Shown: piece by piece, positions 41,000 through 50,503 of the stretch
Layout of the letters: every line of letters begins with the position of its first letter
Numbering within the stretch: the stretch's first letter is position 1
Source of the DNA: Sphingobium lactosutens
Lineage (GTDB): Bacteria; Pseudomonadota; Alphaproteobacteria; Sphingomonadales; Sphingomonadaceae
NCBI RefSeq assembly: GCF_013393185.1
Contig: NZ_QJQX01000032.1
Span: 1-64,000, forward strand
Direction of reading: 5' to 3'
Length of the DNA stretch: 64,000 nucleotides
The notes under the pieces: model-generated
Told to the model about the DNA's origin: nothing
The model's database searches: none
What the model saw: the letters and a program-made list of their open reading frames with translations, nothing else
Program-made: the position numbers and the translations under genes

Positions 41000-41049
41000 G
41001 TTTATGCCCGCCTTCCACCCATCCTCGCCGGCAAAGCGTTACGCAGTTC

Positions 41050-42573
41050 CTATCCCTGCCCGTGCAGCATCTGATATTTGACGCCCATCGCCTGGGCCAG
41101 GTTACGCAAGCGGCGCTCCACTGCCTCGCCATAGAGGTCGGTATCCTCACCGCGCAGATGGAGATCGATGCGGTCGCCGATACGCTCCAGATGGGAGACG
41201 GCGAGTGGCCCCTCGACACCGCCCGACAGCCGCTGCGCCAGCCGGATCGCCAGCCCCCACAGCGCTGCGCGGCGCAGATCGTCGGGCTTCGCGATCCGAT
41301 CAAGCCCCAGCGGCGCGGTCAGCCCGCCGCCGAAATGGGTGTGCAGCGCCTGCGCCAGCATCGCCCGCTCGGCCGCGGTGATGCCGACCCAATTGCTGTG
41401 CAGCGCGATCTCCACACCGCGCTCGGCGCGGAAATCGGGATTGGCGCGCCAGCTGACATCGGCAAGCAGGCAGGCCGCGCGACGGATGCGGCGCGCGGCG
41501 GCATCGTCATCGGGAAAGAGCGGCGCGATCCAGCGGTCGATGCGGTCGCCATGGCCACGGAAGCGCGCCTGCGCCTCCCCTTCCGCCTCGGCCGCGACCA
41601 GCAGCGGGTCATGGGCGCGAATATCCTGCGGCAGACCCTCGTAGAGCAGCCCTTCGCGCAGGCCATAGGCGGACACGATCAGCCGGCTCGATTTCAGTTG
41701 CCGCACCACCACCGACAGCAAGGCCGTCGCATCGGGCATGGTCGGCACGCGCGATCCGGTCATCGCCGGAATCTGCTTCAGCCGCGTGCGATCGACATGG
41801 GACACGATGCGGGTCAACTGCTCGGCGCGGGCCGCGTCCATCTCATATTGATGCACGACCGGCAGCGGGAAATGGGTCAGTTGCATGTCGAAGCGGGCGA
41901 GCGCGCGCCACGATCCACCGACCAGATAGAAGGGCAGGCCCGGCTCCGGCTGCCATCCCGCCTTGTCCAGCATCTTGGCGACGTAGCGTTCCAGCGCGCG
42001 CGGTCCCTTGACGCGGATCTGCGGCAGGCGCAGCACGCCAAGCGGCAGCGATATGGTCTGCTCCACTGCGCCCTTGCGCACGCGCGCCAGCTCCAGACTG
42101 CCGCCGCCCAGATCGCCGACGATGCCGTCCGCATTGGGAATGCCCGACAGCACGCCCAACGCCGCGCCGATCGCTTCCTGCGCGCCGGTCAGGAGTTCGA
42201 CGGTCAGGCCCATGTCCTTCGCGCGGGTGATGAACTCGCCGCCATTGGTCGCATCGCGCACCGCCGCCGTGGCGACGCAGCGAATGTCCGTCACCTTCAT
42301 CGCACGGCAGAGATGGGCGAAGCGGCCGACGGCGCGCAGCCCGCGATCCATCGCCTCCGGCTCGATCGCGCCGGTCTTTGCCAGCGACGCGCCGAGGCCT
42401 GCCATCACCTTTTCATTGAACAGGATGAAGGGGATGCGGCGCGGCCCGTCATAGACGACCAGGCGAACGCTGTTGGAGCCGATATCGATGATCGCGGTGC
42501 GCGCATGGGCCGGCTGAGGCGACGTCGCCATCTGCTCGGCGACGTCGCGGATGCGGCTCAGCATCGAATTCAT
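41050..42573 (-). CDS. ppx: Exopolyphosphatase (Ppx/GppA family)
   Basis: A 507-residue phosphatase hydrolysing polyphosphate or pppGpp. TAIIDIGSNSVRLVVYDGP is the sugar-kinase-type phosphate-1 loop, GIVGDLGGGSLELARV the phosphate-2 loop; the C-terminal half (residues about 310-507) has HD-like helices. It starts 5 bp after the ppk stop, so synthesis and breakdown of polyphosphate are co-expressed. Family members with this length have the extra C-terminal domain. Confidence 0.92.
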   Translation of the reverse strand: MNSMLSRIRDVAEQMATSPQPAHARTAIIDIGSNSVRLVVYDGPRRIPFILFNEKVMAGLGASLAKTGAIEPEAMDRGLRAVGRFAHLCRAMKVTDIRCVATAAVRDATNGGEFITRAKDMGLTVELLTGAQEAIGAALGVLSGIPNADGIVGDLGGGSLELARVRKGAVEQTISLPLGVLRLPQIRVKGPRALERYVAKMLDKAGWQPEPGLPFYLVGGSWRALARFDMQLTHFPLPVVHQYEMDAARAEQLTRIVSHVDRTRLKQIPAMTGSRVPTMPDATALLSVVVRQLKSSRLIVSAYGLREGLLYEGLPQDIRAHDPLLVAAEAEGEAQARFRGHGDRIDRWIAPLFPDDDAAARRIRRAACLLADVSWRANPDFRAERGVEIALHSNWVGITAAERAMLAQALHTHFGGGLTAPLGLDRIAKPDDLRRAALWGLAIRLAQRLSGGVEGPLAVSHLERIGDRIDLHLRGEDTDLYGEAVERRLRNLAQAMGVKYQMLHGQG

Positions 42574-42578
42574 GGGCG

Positions 42579-44717
42579 TCAGGCCCTTCCGCGCAGGCGC
42601 AGGGTCGGCACCGCTTCATTGTCGAACGCCGCGCCGCGCCCGGACAGCGACGGGTTGGTCATGAAATAGCGATGCAGGTTGAACGGCCTGTCGCCCGGTT
42701 CAAGACGGGTATACACGCCGTCGCTGTCGAGCGACCAGCTCTGTTCGGTGTCGATCAGATTGGCGACCATCACCTGGTCGAGAATCTGGTCGTGGACCGT
42801 TTCATTTTCCACCGGCGCCAGGAATTCGACACGGCGATCGAAGTTGCGCGGCATCCAGTCGGCGGAGCTGATATAGACTTTCGCGCCATTGTTGGGCAGC
42901 GCCTTGCCATTGCCGAAGACGGCGATGCGGCTATGTTCCAGAAAGCGGCCGACGACCGACTTCACCCGGATATTCTCCGACATGCCCGGCACGCCCGGAC
43001 GCAGGCAGCAAATGCCCCGGATAATGAGGTCGATCTGCACGCCTGCATTGCTGGCGGCATAGAGTTTCTCGATGATCGCCGGATCGACCAGACTGTTCAT
43101 CTTGGCCCAGATGGTGCCCGGCCGCCCGGCGCGGACATGCTCGATCTCCGCATCGATGCAGGCGCACAGCGTGTCGCGCAGATCGCGCGGCGACATGACC
43201 AGCTTTTCCAGCCGCTTGGGTTCGACATAGCCGGTGATGTAGTTGAACAGCGCGGCGGCATCGCGGCTATAGGCCGGGTCGGCGGTGAAGAAGCTGAGGT
43301 CGGTATAGATGCGCGCCGTGACAGGATGATAATTGCCGGTGCCGAAATGGCAGTAGCTGCGGAACTGCTCGCCCTCGCGCCGGATCACCATCGAAATCTT
43401 GGCGTGGGTCTTCCAGTCGATGAAGCCATAGACCACCTGCACGCCCGCACGCTCCAGCGCGTCGGCCCACATCAGGTTCTGCTCTTCGTCGAACCGCGCC
43501 TTCAGTTCGACCACGGCGGTGACGGACTTGCCCGCCTCCGCCGCGTCGATCAGCGCGCGGATGATCGCGGACTGCTTGCCCGCGCGATAGAGCGTCTGCT
43601 TGATCGCGACCACGTCCGGGTCGGACGCCGCCTGCTTCAGGAAGGAGATGACGACATCGAACGCCTCATAGGGATGATGGACGACGATGTCCTTGGCCCG
43701 GATCGCGGCGAAACAGTCGCCGCCATATTCGCGGATGCGCTCGGGGAAGCGGGGGACATAGGGTTCGAACTTCAAATCAGGGCGGTCGGCGTCGACGATG
43801 CCGCTGAGGTCGCCGATGCCGATGAAACCCTCCACCTCGACCACGCTCGCCTCATGCCCCTGGAGCATGTCCTGGAGCATTTCCTCGACCGGCGCGGGGA
43901 TGCGCTCCTCTATCTCCATGCGGATCACGCGGCCGCGGCGGCGGCGCTTGATCGCGCTGCGGAAATAGCGGACCAGATCCTCCGCCTCTTCCTCGATCTC
44001 GATATCGCTGTCGCGGATGATGCGGAATACGCCGCTGTTGCGGACGCGATAGCCGGGGAAGAGGTCGGCGGAAAAACGACGAATCACCGCCTCCAGCGCC
44101 ATGTAACGCATGGGTTCGCCGGGGATACGTACGAAGCGTGCGAGCGAGGACGGGATCATCACCAGCTCGCGGATCGGCTGCTTGTCCGATAGCCGTTCCA
44201 GGTCGAAGACGATCGACAGCCCCTGATTGGGGATGAAGGGGAAGGGATGCGCCGGGTCCAGCGCCTGCGGCGTCAGGATCGGGAAGACCTGCGTCAGGAA
44301 ATGCTCGCGCAGCCAGGCGCCGCAGACCGCGTCCATCTCGGCGGATGGGCCGATCACCTCTATCCCCACCTGCACCAGTTCGCCATGCAGCGCGCCCCAC
44401 ACTTTCTGCTGCGCACGCATCAGCGTCGCGGTGGTGTCCGTAATGGCGGCCAGCTGCTGCGCCGGGGTCAGCCCGTCGGCCGAGCGCATGTCGACATCCT
44501 GCAACTGCTGGCCCTTGAGGCCCGCGACCCGGACCGAGAAGAACTCGTCCAGGTTCGCGCCCGATATCGACAGGAAGCGCAGCCGCTCCAGCAGCGGATG
44601 GGCGCGGTTCATCGCCTCTTCCAGCACCCGCTGGTTGAACGCCAGCCAGGACAGCTCGCGGTTGAAATAGCGTTCGCCGCTGGGCGACAGGCTGGCGATG
44701 GGATCGGCTTCGGCCAC
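42579..44717 (-). CDS. ppk: Polyphosphate kinase 1
   Basis: A 712-residue PPK1 making polyphosphate from ATP. The N-terminal FNRELSWLAFNQRVLEEA, the PFPFIPNQGLSIVFDLE head region, the catalytic His in CHFGTGNYHPVTARIYTD, and the second phospholipase-D-like region GICCLRPGVPGMSENI confirm it. It starts 3 bp after the hdaA stop and is followed by ppx, giving the hdaA-ppk-ppx order known in alphaproteobacteria. Confidence 0.96.
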   Translation of the reverse strand: MAEADPIASLSPSGERYFNRELSWLAFNQRVLEEAMNRAHPLLERLRFLSISGANLDEFFSVRVAGLKGQQLQDVDMRSADGLTPAQQLAAITDTTATLMRAQQKVWGALHGELVQVGIEVIGPSAEMDAVCGAWLREHFLTQVFPILTPQALDPAHPFPFIPNQGLSIVFDLERLSDKQPIRELVMIPSSLARFVRIPGEPMRYMALEAVIRRFSADLFPGYRVRNSGVFRIIRDSDIEIEEEAEDLVRYFRSAIKRRRRGRVIRMEIEERIPAPVEEMLQDMLQGHEASVVEVEGFIGIGDLSGIVDADRPDLKFEPYVPRFPERIREYGGDCFAAIRAKDIVVHHPYEAFDVVISFLKQAASDPDVVAIKQTLYRAGKQSAIIRALIDAAEAGKSVTAVVELKARFDEEQNLMWADALERAGVQVVYGFIDWKTHAKISMVIRREGEQFRSYCHFGTGNYHPVTARIYTDLSFFTADPAYSRDAAALFNYITGYVEPKRLEKLVMSPRDLRDTLCACIDAEIEHVRAGRPGTIWAKMNSLVDPAIIEKLYAASNAGVQIDLIIRGICCLRPGVPGMSENIRVKSVVGRFLEHSRIAVFGNGKALPNNGAKVYISSADWMPRNFDRRVEFLAPVENETVHDQILDQVMVANLIDTEQSWSLDSDGVYTRLEPGDRPFNLHRYFMTNPSLSGRGAAFDNEAVPTLRLRGRA

Positions 44718-44720
44718 GAA

Positions 44721-45359
44721 TTACTCGCGCTGGTCGGTGGAAGGATCGGGCGGGACTATAGGCAAATAGCCCGCCGATTGCAGAGTCTCTTTCGCCATTG
44801 CGACCGAAATCTTACGACCGGATGACAGCGCCGCCACGTCGAGCAGCCGTGTCACCTCCGCAATCGCGCCATAACGATGCTCCACCCGGCGCAGCAGCCA
44901 GTCGGGGACATCGGGCGCATAGCTGGCGCCGGCAAGGTCGAACGCCCGGCAGATCAGCGCACGGGCCAGCAGCTCGTCCGGCTCCTCGATCGCGACATGC
45001 GGCGCGGCGGCCAGCCGCGAACGCAGGTCGGGCAGCGCCACCGTCCAGCTGGCGGGCGGCGTCCGGCCGATCATCAGCAGCGGGCGGCGGGAAGTCTGCG
45101 CATCGTTCCAGGCGTGGAACAGGCGATGCTCGTCCTCACCCTGCGCATCGTCGATAATCTCGCCACCGCTCATCTGCGCGAAATGGCCGGAAAGCGTCGT
45201 TCGGCCCGACAGCGGCGGGCCGGTCAGCACGCTCACCGACAGTGGCCAGTCGCGCCAGCGTTCCAGATGGGCGACGGCAAGGCGATTGGCGTCGCTGACC
45301 AGGAAGTCCCCCGCACCAGCGCCGCCATGCCATTCGAAAGGCAGGCTGATCTGGCTCAT
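44721..45359 (-). CDS. hdaA: HdaA-like DnaA-homologous regulator of replication initiation
   Basis: A 212-residue short DnaA AAA+ homologue, which in Caulobacter inactivates DnaA-ATP. FLVSDANRLAVAHLERW is the N-terminal core and GPPLSGRTTLSGHF a degenerate P-loop with Arg instead of Lys; a Walker B-like EIIDDAQ and an LLRRVEHRYGAIAEVTRLLD C-terminus follow. No DnaA domain IV DNA-binding part is present. It overlaps its upstream neighbour by 4 nt and precedes ppk. Confidence 0.8.
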   Translation of the reverse strand: MSQISLPFEWHGGAGAGDFLVSDANRLAVAHLERWRDWPLSVSVLTGPPLSGRTTLSGHFAQMSGGEIIDDAQGEDEHRLFHAWNDAQTSRRPLLMIGRTPPASWTVALPDLRSRLAAAPHVAIEEPDELLARALICRAFDLAGASYAPDVPDWLLRRVEHRYGAIAEVTRLLDVAALSSGRKISVAMAKETLQSAGYLPIVPPDPSTDQRE

Positions 45360-46645
45360 TGCGGCGATGGGGACGCCTGCCGCCGCGAAATCCGCAGAGT
45401 GTTGCCATTGACGGCGACAGTATAGCCGCGCGCCTGCAACCCGGCCCGCAGCGTGTCGATCGTACCGTCGAAGCTGACCTGCATCACCGATGTGCCGCCC
45501 AGCGCCAGGCTGCTCGTCGCGGCCGACCGCACACCTGGGATGCCACGCACCGCCGATTCGCCCGCACCCACCGAACTGACGTCGGGCGTGTCGAACTGGA
45601 TCGACACGCTGTTCGTGCCCACGGTCGGTACGGTCGGGACGTCGAGCGCCTCGATCGGCGCCTCGGTGGCATTTTCGATCGCCAGCGCATTGGGATCGAC
45701 CGGCTCCTCGATGATCAGCGACGGGTCGGGCCGCAGGCGGCCATCGTTGAGCGCACGGATATAGAGTTCGTCGATGCGCCGCGCGCCTTCGTCCATCATC
45801 TGCGCAATGCCGCCGTCATTGGACGCGCGCAGCGAGAAACTGCCGATCAGGCTGTCGTCGGGACCATAGCGCGCGGTGAAGGTGCCGGTAACGGGACCGC
45901 CCGGATAGGCGCGTTCCAGCCGCACGATCGGGATCACGACGTCCGCCGCGCCATATTGGTCGAGCAGCACGCGCCACCACAGGCGCCCGCGCCGACCGAT
46001 CTGGCCCGCGTTGAGCAGGATCGGGTCGGCGATCGAGCCAGCGACGCGCACATAGTCGATCGCGCTGTCCCCGGTGCGATAGCGCGCCCAGGCCTTTTGC
46101 CATTCATTGGTGCGCTCATAGGACACGGCCGACCCGCCATCCCATAGCACCGGGATCACCAGCAGCGGCGGCGATCGCATGACATTTCCGGAAACGCCCA
46201 GCAACTGCCCGGTGCGCGCGCGGTCGAACAGCACCCCCAGCGTCGCGACATAGCGGTTGGGGCCGTTCTGCTCATATTCGACCTCGATGCCGGAAATCAT
46301 GGCTTCGAGCTGCGAATCGGACAGGGCCGGCGCGCCGCCCCCGCCATGGGTCCGCGTCCAGAGCATCCGCCATGCCTGCCGCTGCGCCATGCGCCAGCCG
46401 GCGTAGCGCGCGCTGTCAGCATCCTTGGCGAAGACGTCGACTTTCACCCCGCGCACCTCGAAATCGCCGCCGCTGGCGATCGGCGGCACGCCGCGCTCCC
46501 CCTCCATCTGCGCAAACAGCGCGGCGGCGGCGAGGCCAAGCAGAATCGCGATGAGGATCTGGACGGGCCGCGAAAGCAGGCGCGCAAAGGCTGCGGGGCG
46601 GGGAAGGGTCAGGCTCACAGTCACGGGCGTCCTTTTGGCGAACAT
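45356..46645 (-). CDS. Exported hypothetical protein, DUF2066-like
   Basis: A 429-residue protein anchored by an N-terminal hydrophobic segment ([20 protein letters not shown]). The region [20 protein letters not shown] through [15 protein letters not shown] resembles DUF2066; [20 protein letters not shown] and a C-terminal small beta-alpha domain ([20 protein letters not shown]) follow, the latter sometimes annotated as heavy-metal-associated. ATG 46645 was preferred over TTG 46660 but the start is uncertain. The stop overlaps hdaA by 4 nt. Function unknown. Confidence 0.75.
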   Translation of the reverse strand: MFAKRTPVTVSLTLPRPAAFARLLSRPVQILIAILLGLAAAALFAQMEGERGVPPIASGGDFEVRGVKVDVFAKDADSARYAGWRMAQRQAWRMLWTRTHGGGGAPALSDSQLEAMISGIEVEYEQNGPNRYVATLGVLFDRARTGQLLGVSGNVMRSPPLLVIPVLWDGGSAVSYERTNEWQKAWARYRTGDSAIDYVRVAGSIADPILLNAGQIGRRGRLWWRVLLDQYGAADVVIPIVRLERAYPGGPVTGTFTARYGPDDSLIGSFSLRASNDGGIAQMMDEGARRIDELYIRALNDGRLRPDPSLIIEEPVDPNALAIENATEAPIEALDVPTVPTVGTNSVSIQFDTPDVSSVGAGESAVRGIPGVRSAATSSLALGGTSVMQVSFDGTIDTLRAGLQARGYTVAVNGNTLRISRRQASPSPQ

Positions 46646-46747
46646 TGCCCGCCCTGCCAAGCAGGAAGGCGCGACTTATCCCCAGCTTCGTGCCGCGCCC
46701 CGCGCAAAACTCGACATCGCGCCGTTTCGACCGTAGAGCGCTGCCTC

Positions 46748-47842
46748 ATGAGCGACAACGAATCCTACAGCTACGCCAAGGCTGGCGTCGACATTGCCGC
46801 GGGCAACGCCCTTGTCCGTGCCATCGCCCCGCTGGCCAAGGCCACCCGCCGCCCCGGCGCAGACGCCGAACTGGGCGGCTTCGGCGGCTTTTTCGACCTG
46901 AAGGCCGCGGGCTATGACGATCCGCTGCTGGTCGCGGCCAATGACGGCGTCGGCACCAAGCTGAAACTCGCGATCGACCATGATCGCCATGACGGCGTGG
47001 GCATCGACCTGGTCGCCATGTGCGCCAACGACCTGATCGTGCAGGGCGCCGAGCCGCTCTTCTTCCTCGACTATTATGCCACCGGCAAGCTGGAGTCGGG
47101 CGTGGCCGAACGCGTCATCGCCGGCATCGCCGAAGGCTGCCGCATCGCCGGTTGCGCCCTGATCGGCGGCGAAACCGCCGAAATGCCGGGCATGTATGCC
47201 GAGGGCGACTATGACCTGGCTGGTTTCTGCGTCGGCGCGGTGGAGCGGTCCAAGGCGCTGACCGGCAACAAGGTGAAGGCCGGCGACGTGCTGATCGGCC
47301 TCGCCTCATCGGGCGTCCATTCGAACGGCTTCTCGCTGGTTCGCCGCCTCGCCGCCGACAAGGGCTGGAAGCTCGATCGCCCGGCGCTCTTCGACCAAGA
47401 CGTGCTGCTGATCGACGCGCTCATGGCGCCGACCAAGATCTATGTGAAGAGCCTGCTGCCGCTCGTCCGCGCGGGCATGATCAATGCCCTCGCCCACATC
47501 ACCGGCGGCGGCCTGCTGGAAAATATCCCGCGCGTCCTGCCCGATGGCGCCCATGCCACGGTCGACGCCGACGCCTGGGAGCAGCCACGCCTGATGGCCT
47601 TCCTCCAGGCGCAGGGCCATATTGAGCCGGAAGAAATGGCGCGCACCTTCAACTGCGGCATCGGCATGGTGCTGGCCGTGGACGAGGCGCATGTCGCCGC
47701 CGTCACCAAGGCGCTGGTGGATGCGGGCGAAACCGTCTTCCGCATCGGCGGGGTGAGCGAAGGCGAAAAGGGTTGCACCGTCAAGGGCAGCATCGAAACC
47801 TGGAGCGCGAAGGCCGACTGGTCGGCTACACATCTGGGATAA
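46748..47842 (+). CDS. purM: Phosphoribosylformylglycinamidine cyclo-ligase
   Basis: A 364-residue AIR synthetase, the fifth purine step. The start [17 protein letters not shown], the [17 protein letters not shown] core, [20 protein letters not shown] and [18 protein letters not shown] are diagnostic. It begins 103 bp from the divergent DUF2066-like gene and precedes purN, separated by an intergenic repeat. Confidence 0.97.
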   Translation: MSDNESYSYAKAGVDIAAGNALVRAIAPLAKATRRPGADAELGGFGGFFDLKAAGYDDPLLVAANDGVGTKLKLAIDHDRHDGVGIDLVAMCANDLIVQGAEPLFFLDYYATGKLESGVAERVIAGIAEGCRIAGCALIGGETAEMPGMYAEGDYDLAGFCVGAVERSKALTGNKVKAGDVLIGLASSGVHSNGFSLVRRLAADKGWKLDRPALFDQDVLLIDALMAPTKIYVKSLLPLVRAGMINALAHITGGGLLENIPRVLPDGAHATVDADAWEQPRLMAFLQAQGHIEPEEMARTFNCGIGMVLAVDEAHVAAVTKALVDAGETVFRIGGVSEGEKGCTVKGSIETWSAKADWSATHLG

Positions 47843-47852
47843 TATGTACCTC

Positions 47853-47958
47853 CCGTTCGTTTCGAGCGAAGTCGAGAAACGGCTATGACAGGGTTCTCGA
47901 CTTCAGCCTGTCCTGAGCGCCTGCCTTAGCAGGCAGTCGAAGGGCTCGAACCGAACGG
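47853..47958. repeat. REP-type palindromic element between purM and purN
   Basis: Outer arms CCGTTCG ... CGAACGG enclose GTCGAGAAAC/GTTCTCGAC and GCCTGCCTTAGCAGGC hairpins plus CAGCCTGTCCTGAGC. It belongs with the copies at 34541, 55068 and 60511. It would be transcribed between the two genes. Confidence 0.75.
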
Positions 47959-47966
47959 AAGTGGTT

Positions 47967-48917
47967 ATGCAAAAGGCAAAAGTCGGCGTCCTGATTTCCG
48001 GCCGCGGGTCGAACATGGCGGCTTTGCTCTATGCGGCGAAGGCCGACGACTGCCCCTATGAGATCGTGTTGGTCGCCGCCAACGATCCGCAAGCCCCCGG
48101 CCTCGCCCTCGCCGCCGCCGAGGGCATCGCGACCTTCGGCCAGAGCCACAAGGGGCTGAAGCGGGCCGAGTTCGACGCCATCATCGATGCGCAGTTGCGC
48201 GAGGTTGGCGCGCATTATGTCGCCCTCGCCGGCTATATGCGCCTGCTCTCGCCGGAGTTCGTGTCGGGCTGGGAAAACCGGATGCTCAACATCCATCCCA
48301 GCCTGCTGCCCAAATATAAAGGCCTCGACACCCACCAGCGCGCGATCGACGCAGGCGACAGCCATGCGGGCTGCTCGGTCCATATCGTCACGGCCGAGCT
48401 GGACGACGGGCCGGTGCTGGGCCAGACCCCGGTCGCCATCCTGCCCGGCGACACCGAAAACAGCCTCGCCGCGCGTATCCTGATTGCCGAGCATCAGCTT
48501 TATTCGCGCACCCTCGCCGACTTCGTCACGCGCGAGCGCCAGCCCGACTGGCTGCTCAACAAGGTGCGCGAGGCCGCGCTCGCCCTGCCCCAGGCGGACG
48601 AGATCCTGTCCCACGGCATGCCCTGCTTCGGCATCGTCAAGGGCAAGAAATTCGCCTATTTCACCCGCGACCATCATGGCGACGGCATCATTGCCGTGCT
48701 GGTGAAGACCACCGCGCCGGAGGAACAGGCAACGCTGATGGAGGCCGATCCGGAGCGCTATTACCGCCCCGCCTATTTCGGCAATGACTGGGTCGGCATT
48801 CGCCTCGACCTCGGTGACACCGACTGGGACCATGTCGCCGAGCGGCTGCACGCCAGTTGGCGCCAGATCGCACCGCGCAAGCTGCTGGGCCTGATGGATA
48901 TCGCCGATCAGTTCTGA
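47967..48917 (+). CDS. purN: PurN fused to a YjbR/MmcQ-like domain
   Basis: A 316-residue protein. Residues 1-190 are glycinamide ribonucleotide formyltransferase: VGVLISGRGSNMAALLYAAK, the catalytic MLNIHPSLLPKYKGLDTHQR with His, and HIVTAELDDGPVLGQ including Asp. From about 200 a YjbR-type CyaY-like fold follows: LPQADEILSHGMPCFGIVKG, KKFAYFTRDHHGDG and GNDWVGIRLDLGDTDWD. Normal PurN is about 200 residues, so this is a genuine fusion. ATG 47967 with GGAAG upstream. Confidence 0.9.
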   Translation: MQKAKVGVLISGRGSNMAALLYAAKADDCPYEIVLVAANDPQAPGLALAAAEGIATFGQSHKGLKRAEFDAIIDAQLREVGAHYVALAGYMRLLSPEFVSGWENRMLNIHPSLLPKYKGLDTHQRAIDAGDSHAGCSVHIVTAELDDGPVLGQTPVAILPGDTENSLAARILIAEHQLYSRTLADFVTRERQPDWLLNKVREAALALPQADEILSHGMPCFGIVKGKKFAYFTRDHHGDGIIAVLVKTTAPEEQATLMEADPERYYRPAYFGNDWVGIRLDLGDTDWDHVAERLHASWRQIAPRKLLGLMDIADQF

Positions 48918-48961
48918 TCGACGAGGACGAACGAGCAAAAGGCCGCCATCCCCGCCTTGCG

Positions 48962-50377
48962 TCAGAAGTCCAGTTCTGCGCGCCATCCGATCACATCCAC
49001 GCCATAGTCCCGCCGACCGCCAGCCGGGATCGCGGCGTCGCTATAGTCCAGATGCGCATAGTTGATGTTGAAGCGCAGATATTCGATCGGGGTCCAGACC
49101 AGCGCCGCGATGATCCCGTTCTGCGTGCCGCCGACGATGTCCTTGTCGTTGAGGCTGAGATAATCGTAGCGCAGCGTCGCCTGCAACGCGCCCCAGCCGC
49201 CGCTGCCGACCGGGCTGTCGGGCTTCACGATGCCGAAAATACCATTCTTGTACCCGCGGCTCTCGCCGGTCAGGACATAGCCGACCTCGCCATAGCCGCC
49301 GAAGAAGGTCGGATCGGCCAGCCCCGGTCGCGACACGCGCAGCCAGTGCGCCTCGCCCGCCCACCAGAGCGACCCGCGCTCACCGGCGAACTCCAGCCCG
49401 TGATGGCTCTCGCCATCGGCAGCGATATTGGGCGTCGCCAGGAAGCGGCTGTTGGCGCTGTGGAGATAGGCGCGCTGCCGGTAACGCTGCGGATTTTCAC
49501 TCAACCGCTGGAAATCGCGCCAATGGCCCGATGCGGCGAAATGCAACTGGGTCTTGCCGAACTTGGGCGCCAGCACGACCCGGCCATCCACGCCATAGCT
49601 GTTATTCTCGTCGCCGCCGTCGGCGCCATCCGAATCATTGGTCAGCGAATCGGCGCTGTCGGAAAAGATGCCCGCCTGCGCCAGCACGATGCCGGCGCGA
49701 TATTGGGCGGACAGGCCCAGCCGCCGCTCGAAACCAAAAGCATCCGTAAAGGCCGCGCGCTCCATCACCGCGCCGCCGGTATCGCTGATCAGTTCGTCCA
49801 GCGACTGGAAGGCATTGTGATTGCCCAGCGTGATCAGCCATGGCCCCTTCTCATAGGTGATGAAGGTGTCGACCAGATCGACGCTGTTGTCCGATAGTTC
49901 CAGTTCCAGTTTGTAGCCGAAGCCACCGCCCAACTGGCCTTCCCCGCCCAGACGCAGGCGGCGCAACTCGTTGGAATAGCCCTTGGCACGATCGCTGACG
50001 CTGTCGGGCGTCATCAGCAGCCCGGCATCATATTGGATGCGCCCCTTGACGTGGAAGCTGGCCGCGCCCTTGCTGAACACAGGGCCACCCTTCCAGCTGA
50101 CGGCGGTATCGCCTGCGGGTTTGGCCTGCGCAACCTGAACCGGTGCGCCGGTAGCCGTCGGCGGCGTCGACGCGGGTACGGACGGCGAGGGCGTCACATT
50201 GTTCAGACGCGCCTCCAGCCGGTCGACCTGCGCCTTGAGCGCCGCGACCTGCGCGCGCAGGGCATCCGCCTCCGCCCCGCTGATCGACTGGGCTGCAACA
50301 GGCATGGTCGTCATCAGCAGTGCCAGTGCGGTACCGGCAGCGAGTCGAATGCGGGGCGTGATCTGTTTTTCTTTCAT
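48962..50377 (-). CDS. Phosphate-selective porin (OprO/OprP family)
   Basis: A 471-residue outer-membrane porin. Signal peptide (residues 1-29, GTALALLMTTMPVAAQ), then a periplasmic coiled coil (ADALRAQVAALKAQVDRLEA) and a Pro/Thr-rich linker, then a 16-strand barrel with GYSNELRRLRLGGEGQLG, KLELELSDNSVDLVDTFI, and a C-terminal aromatic-ended strand IGWRAELDF. The family imports phosphate or polyphosphate; nearness to no pst or pho gene leaves the ion unproved. Convergent with purN, with only 44 bp between them. Confidence 0.9.
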   Translation of the reverse strand: MKEKQITPRIRLAAGTALALLMTTMPVAAQSISGAEADALRAQVAALKAQVDRLEARLNNVTPSPSVPASTPPTATGAPVQVAQAKPAGDTAVSWKGGPVFSKGAASFHVKGRIQYDAGLLMTPDSVSDRAKGYSNELRRLRLGGEGQLGGGFGYKLELELSDNSVDLVDTFITYEKGPWLITLGNHNAFQSLDELISDTGGAVMERAAFTDAFGFERRLGLSAQYRAGIVLAQAGIFSDSADSLTNDSDGADGGDENNSYGVDGRVVLAPKFGKTQLHFAASGHWRDFQRLSENPQRYRQRAYLHSANSRFLATPNIAADGESHHGLEFAGERGSLWWAGEAHWLRVSRPGLADPTFFGGYGEVGYVLTGESRGYKNGIFGIVKPDSPVGSGGWGALQATLRYDYLSLNDKDIVGGTQNGIIAALVWTPIEYLRFNINYAHLDYSDAAIPAGGRRDYGVDVIGWRAELDF

Positions 50378-50425
50378 CTCGGCGACGCCCGTATGAATTT
50401 TCTGTTACAAACAGACGTATTATAG

Positions 50426-50443
50426 ATGTCAATTATGTGACAT
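50426..50443 (-). promoter_or_regulatory. Palindrome ATGTCA-N6-TGACAT in porin promoter
   Basis: Perfect 6-bp arms ATGTCA and TGACAT separated by ATTATG, 49-66 bp before the porin start; TATAAT (minus strand) lies directly on its downstream side. A weak TGCAAT -35 at 17-bp spacing fits. The half-sites resemble Pho box TGTCA but are inverted, not direct. Confidence 0.4.
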
Positions 50444-50503
50444 TGCAGGTTGCCACGATCCTTGTTGGCGGCAACGCGATGAGCGGCTAGTCGTTGAGAA
50501 GAC

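Noticed and set aside
50401-50450. Classic Pho box upstream of the OprP-like porin
   Set aside because: TGTCA-type half-sites are inverted with a 6-bp spacer, not tandem at 11-bp spacing.
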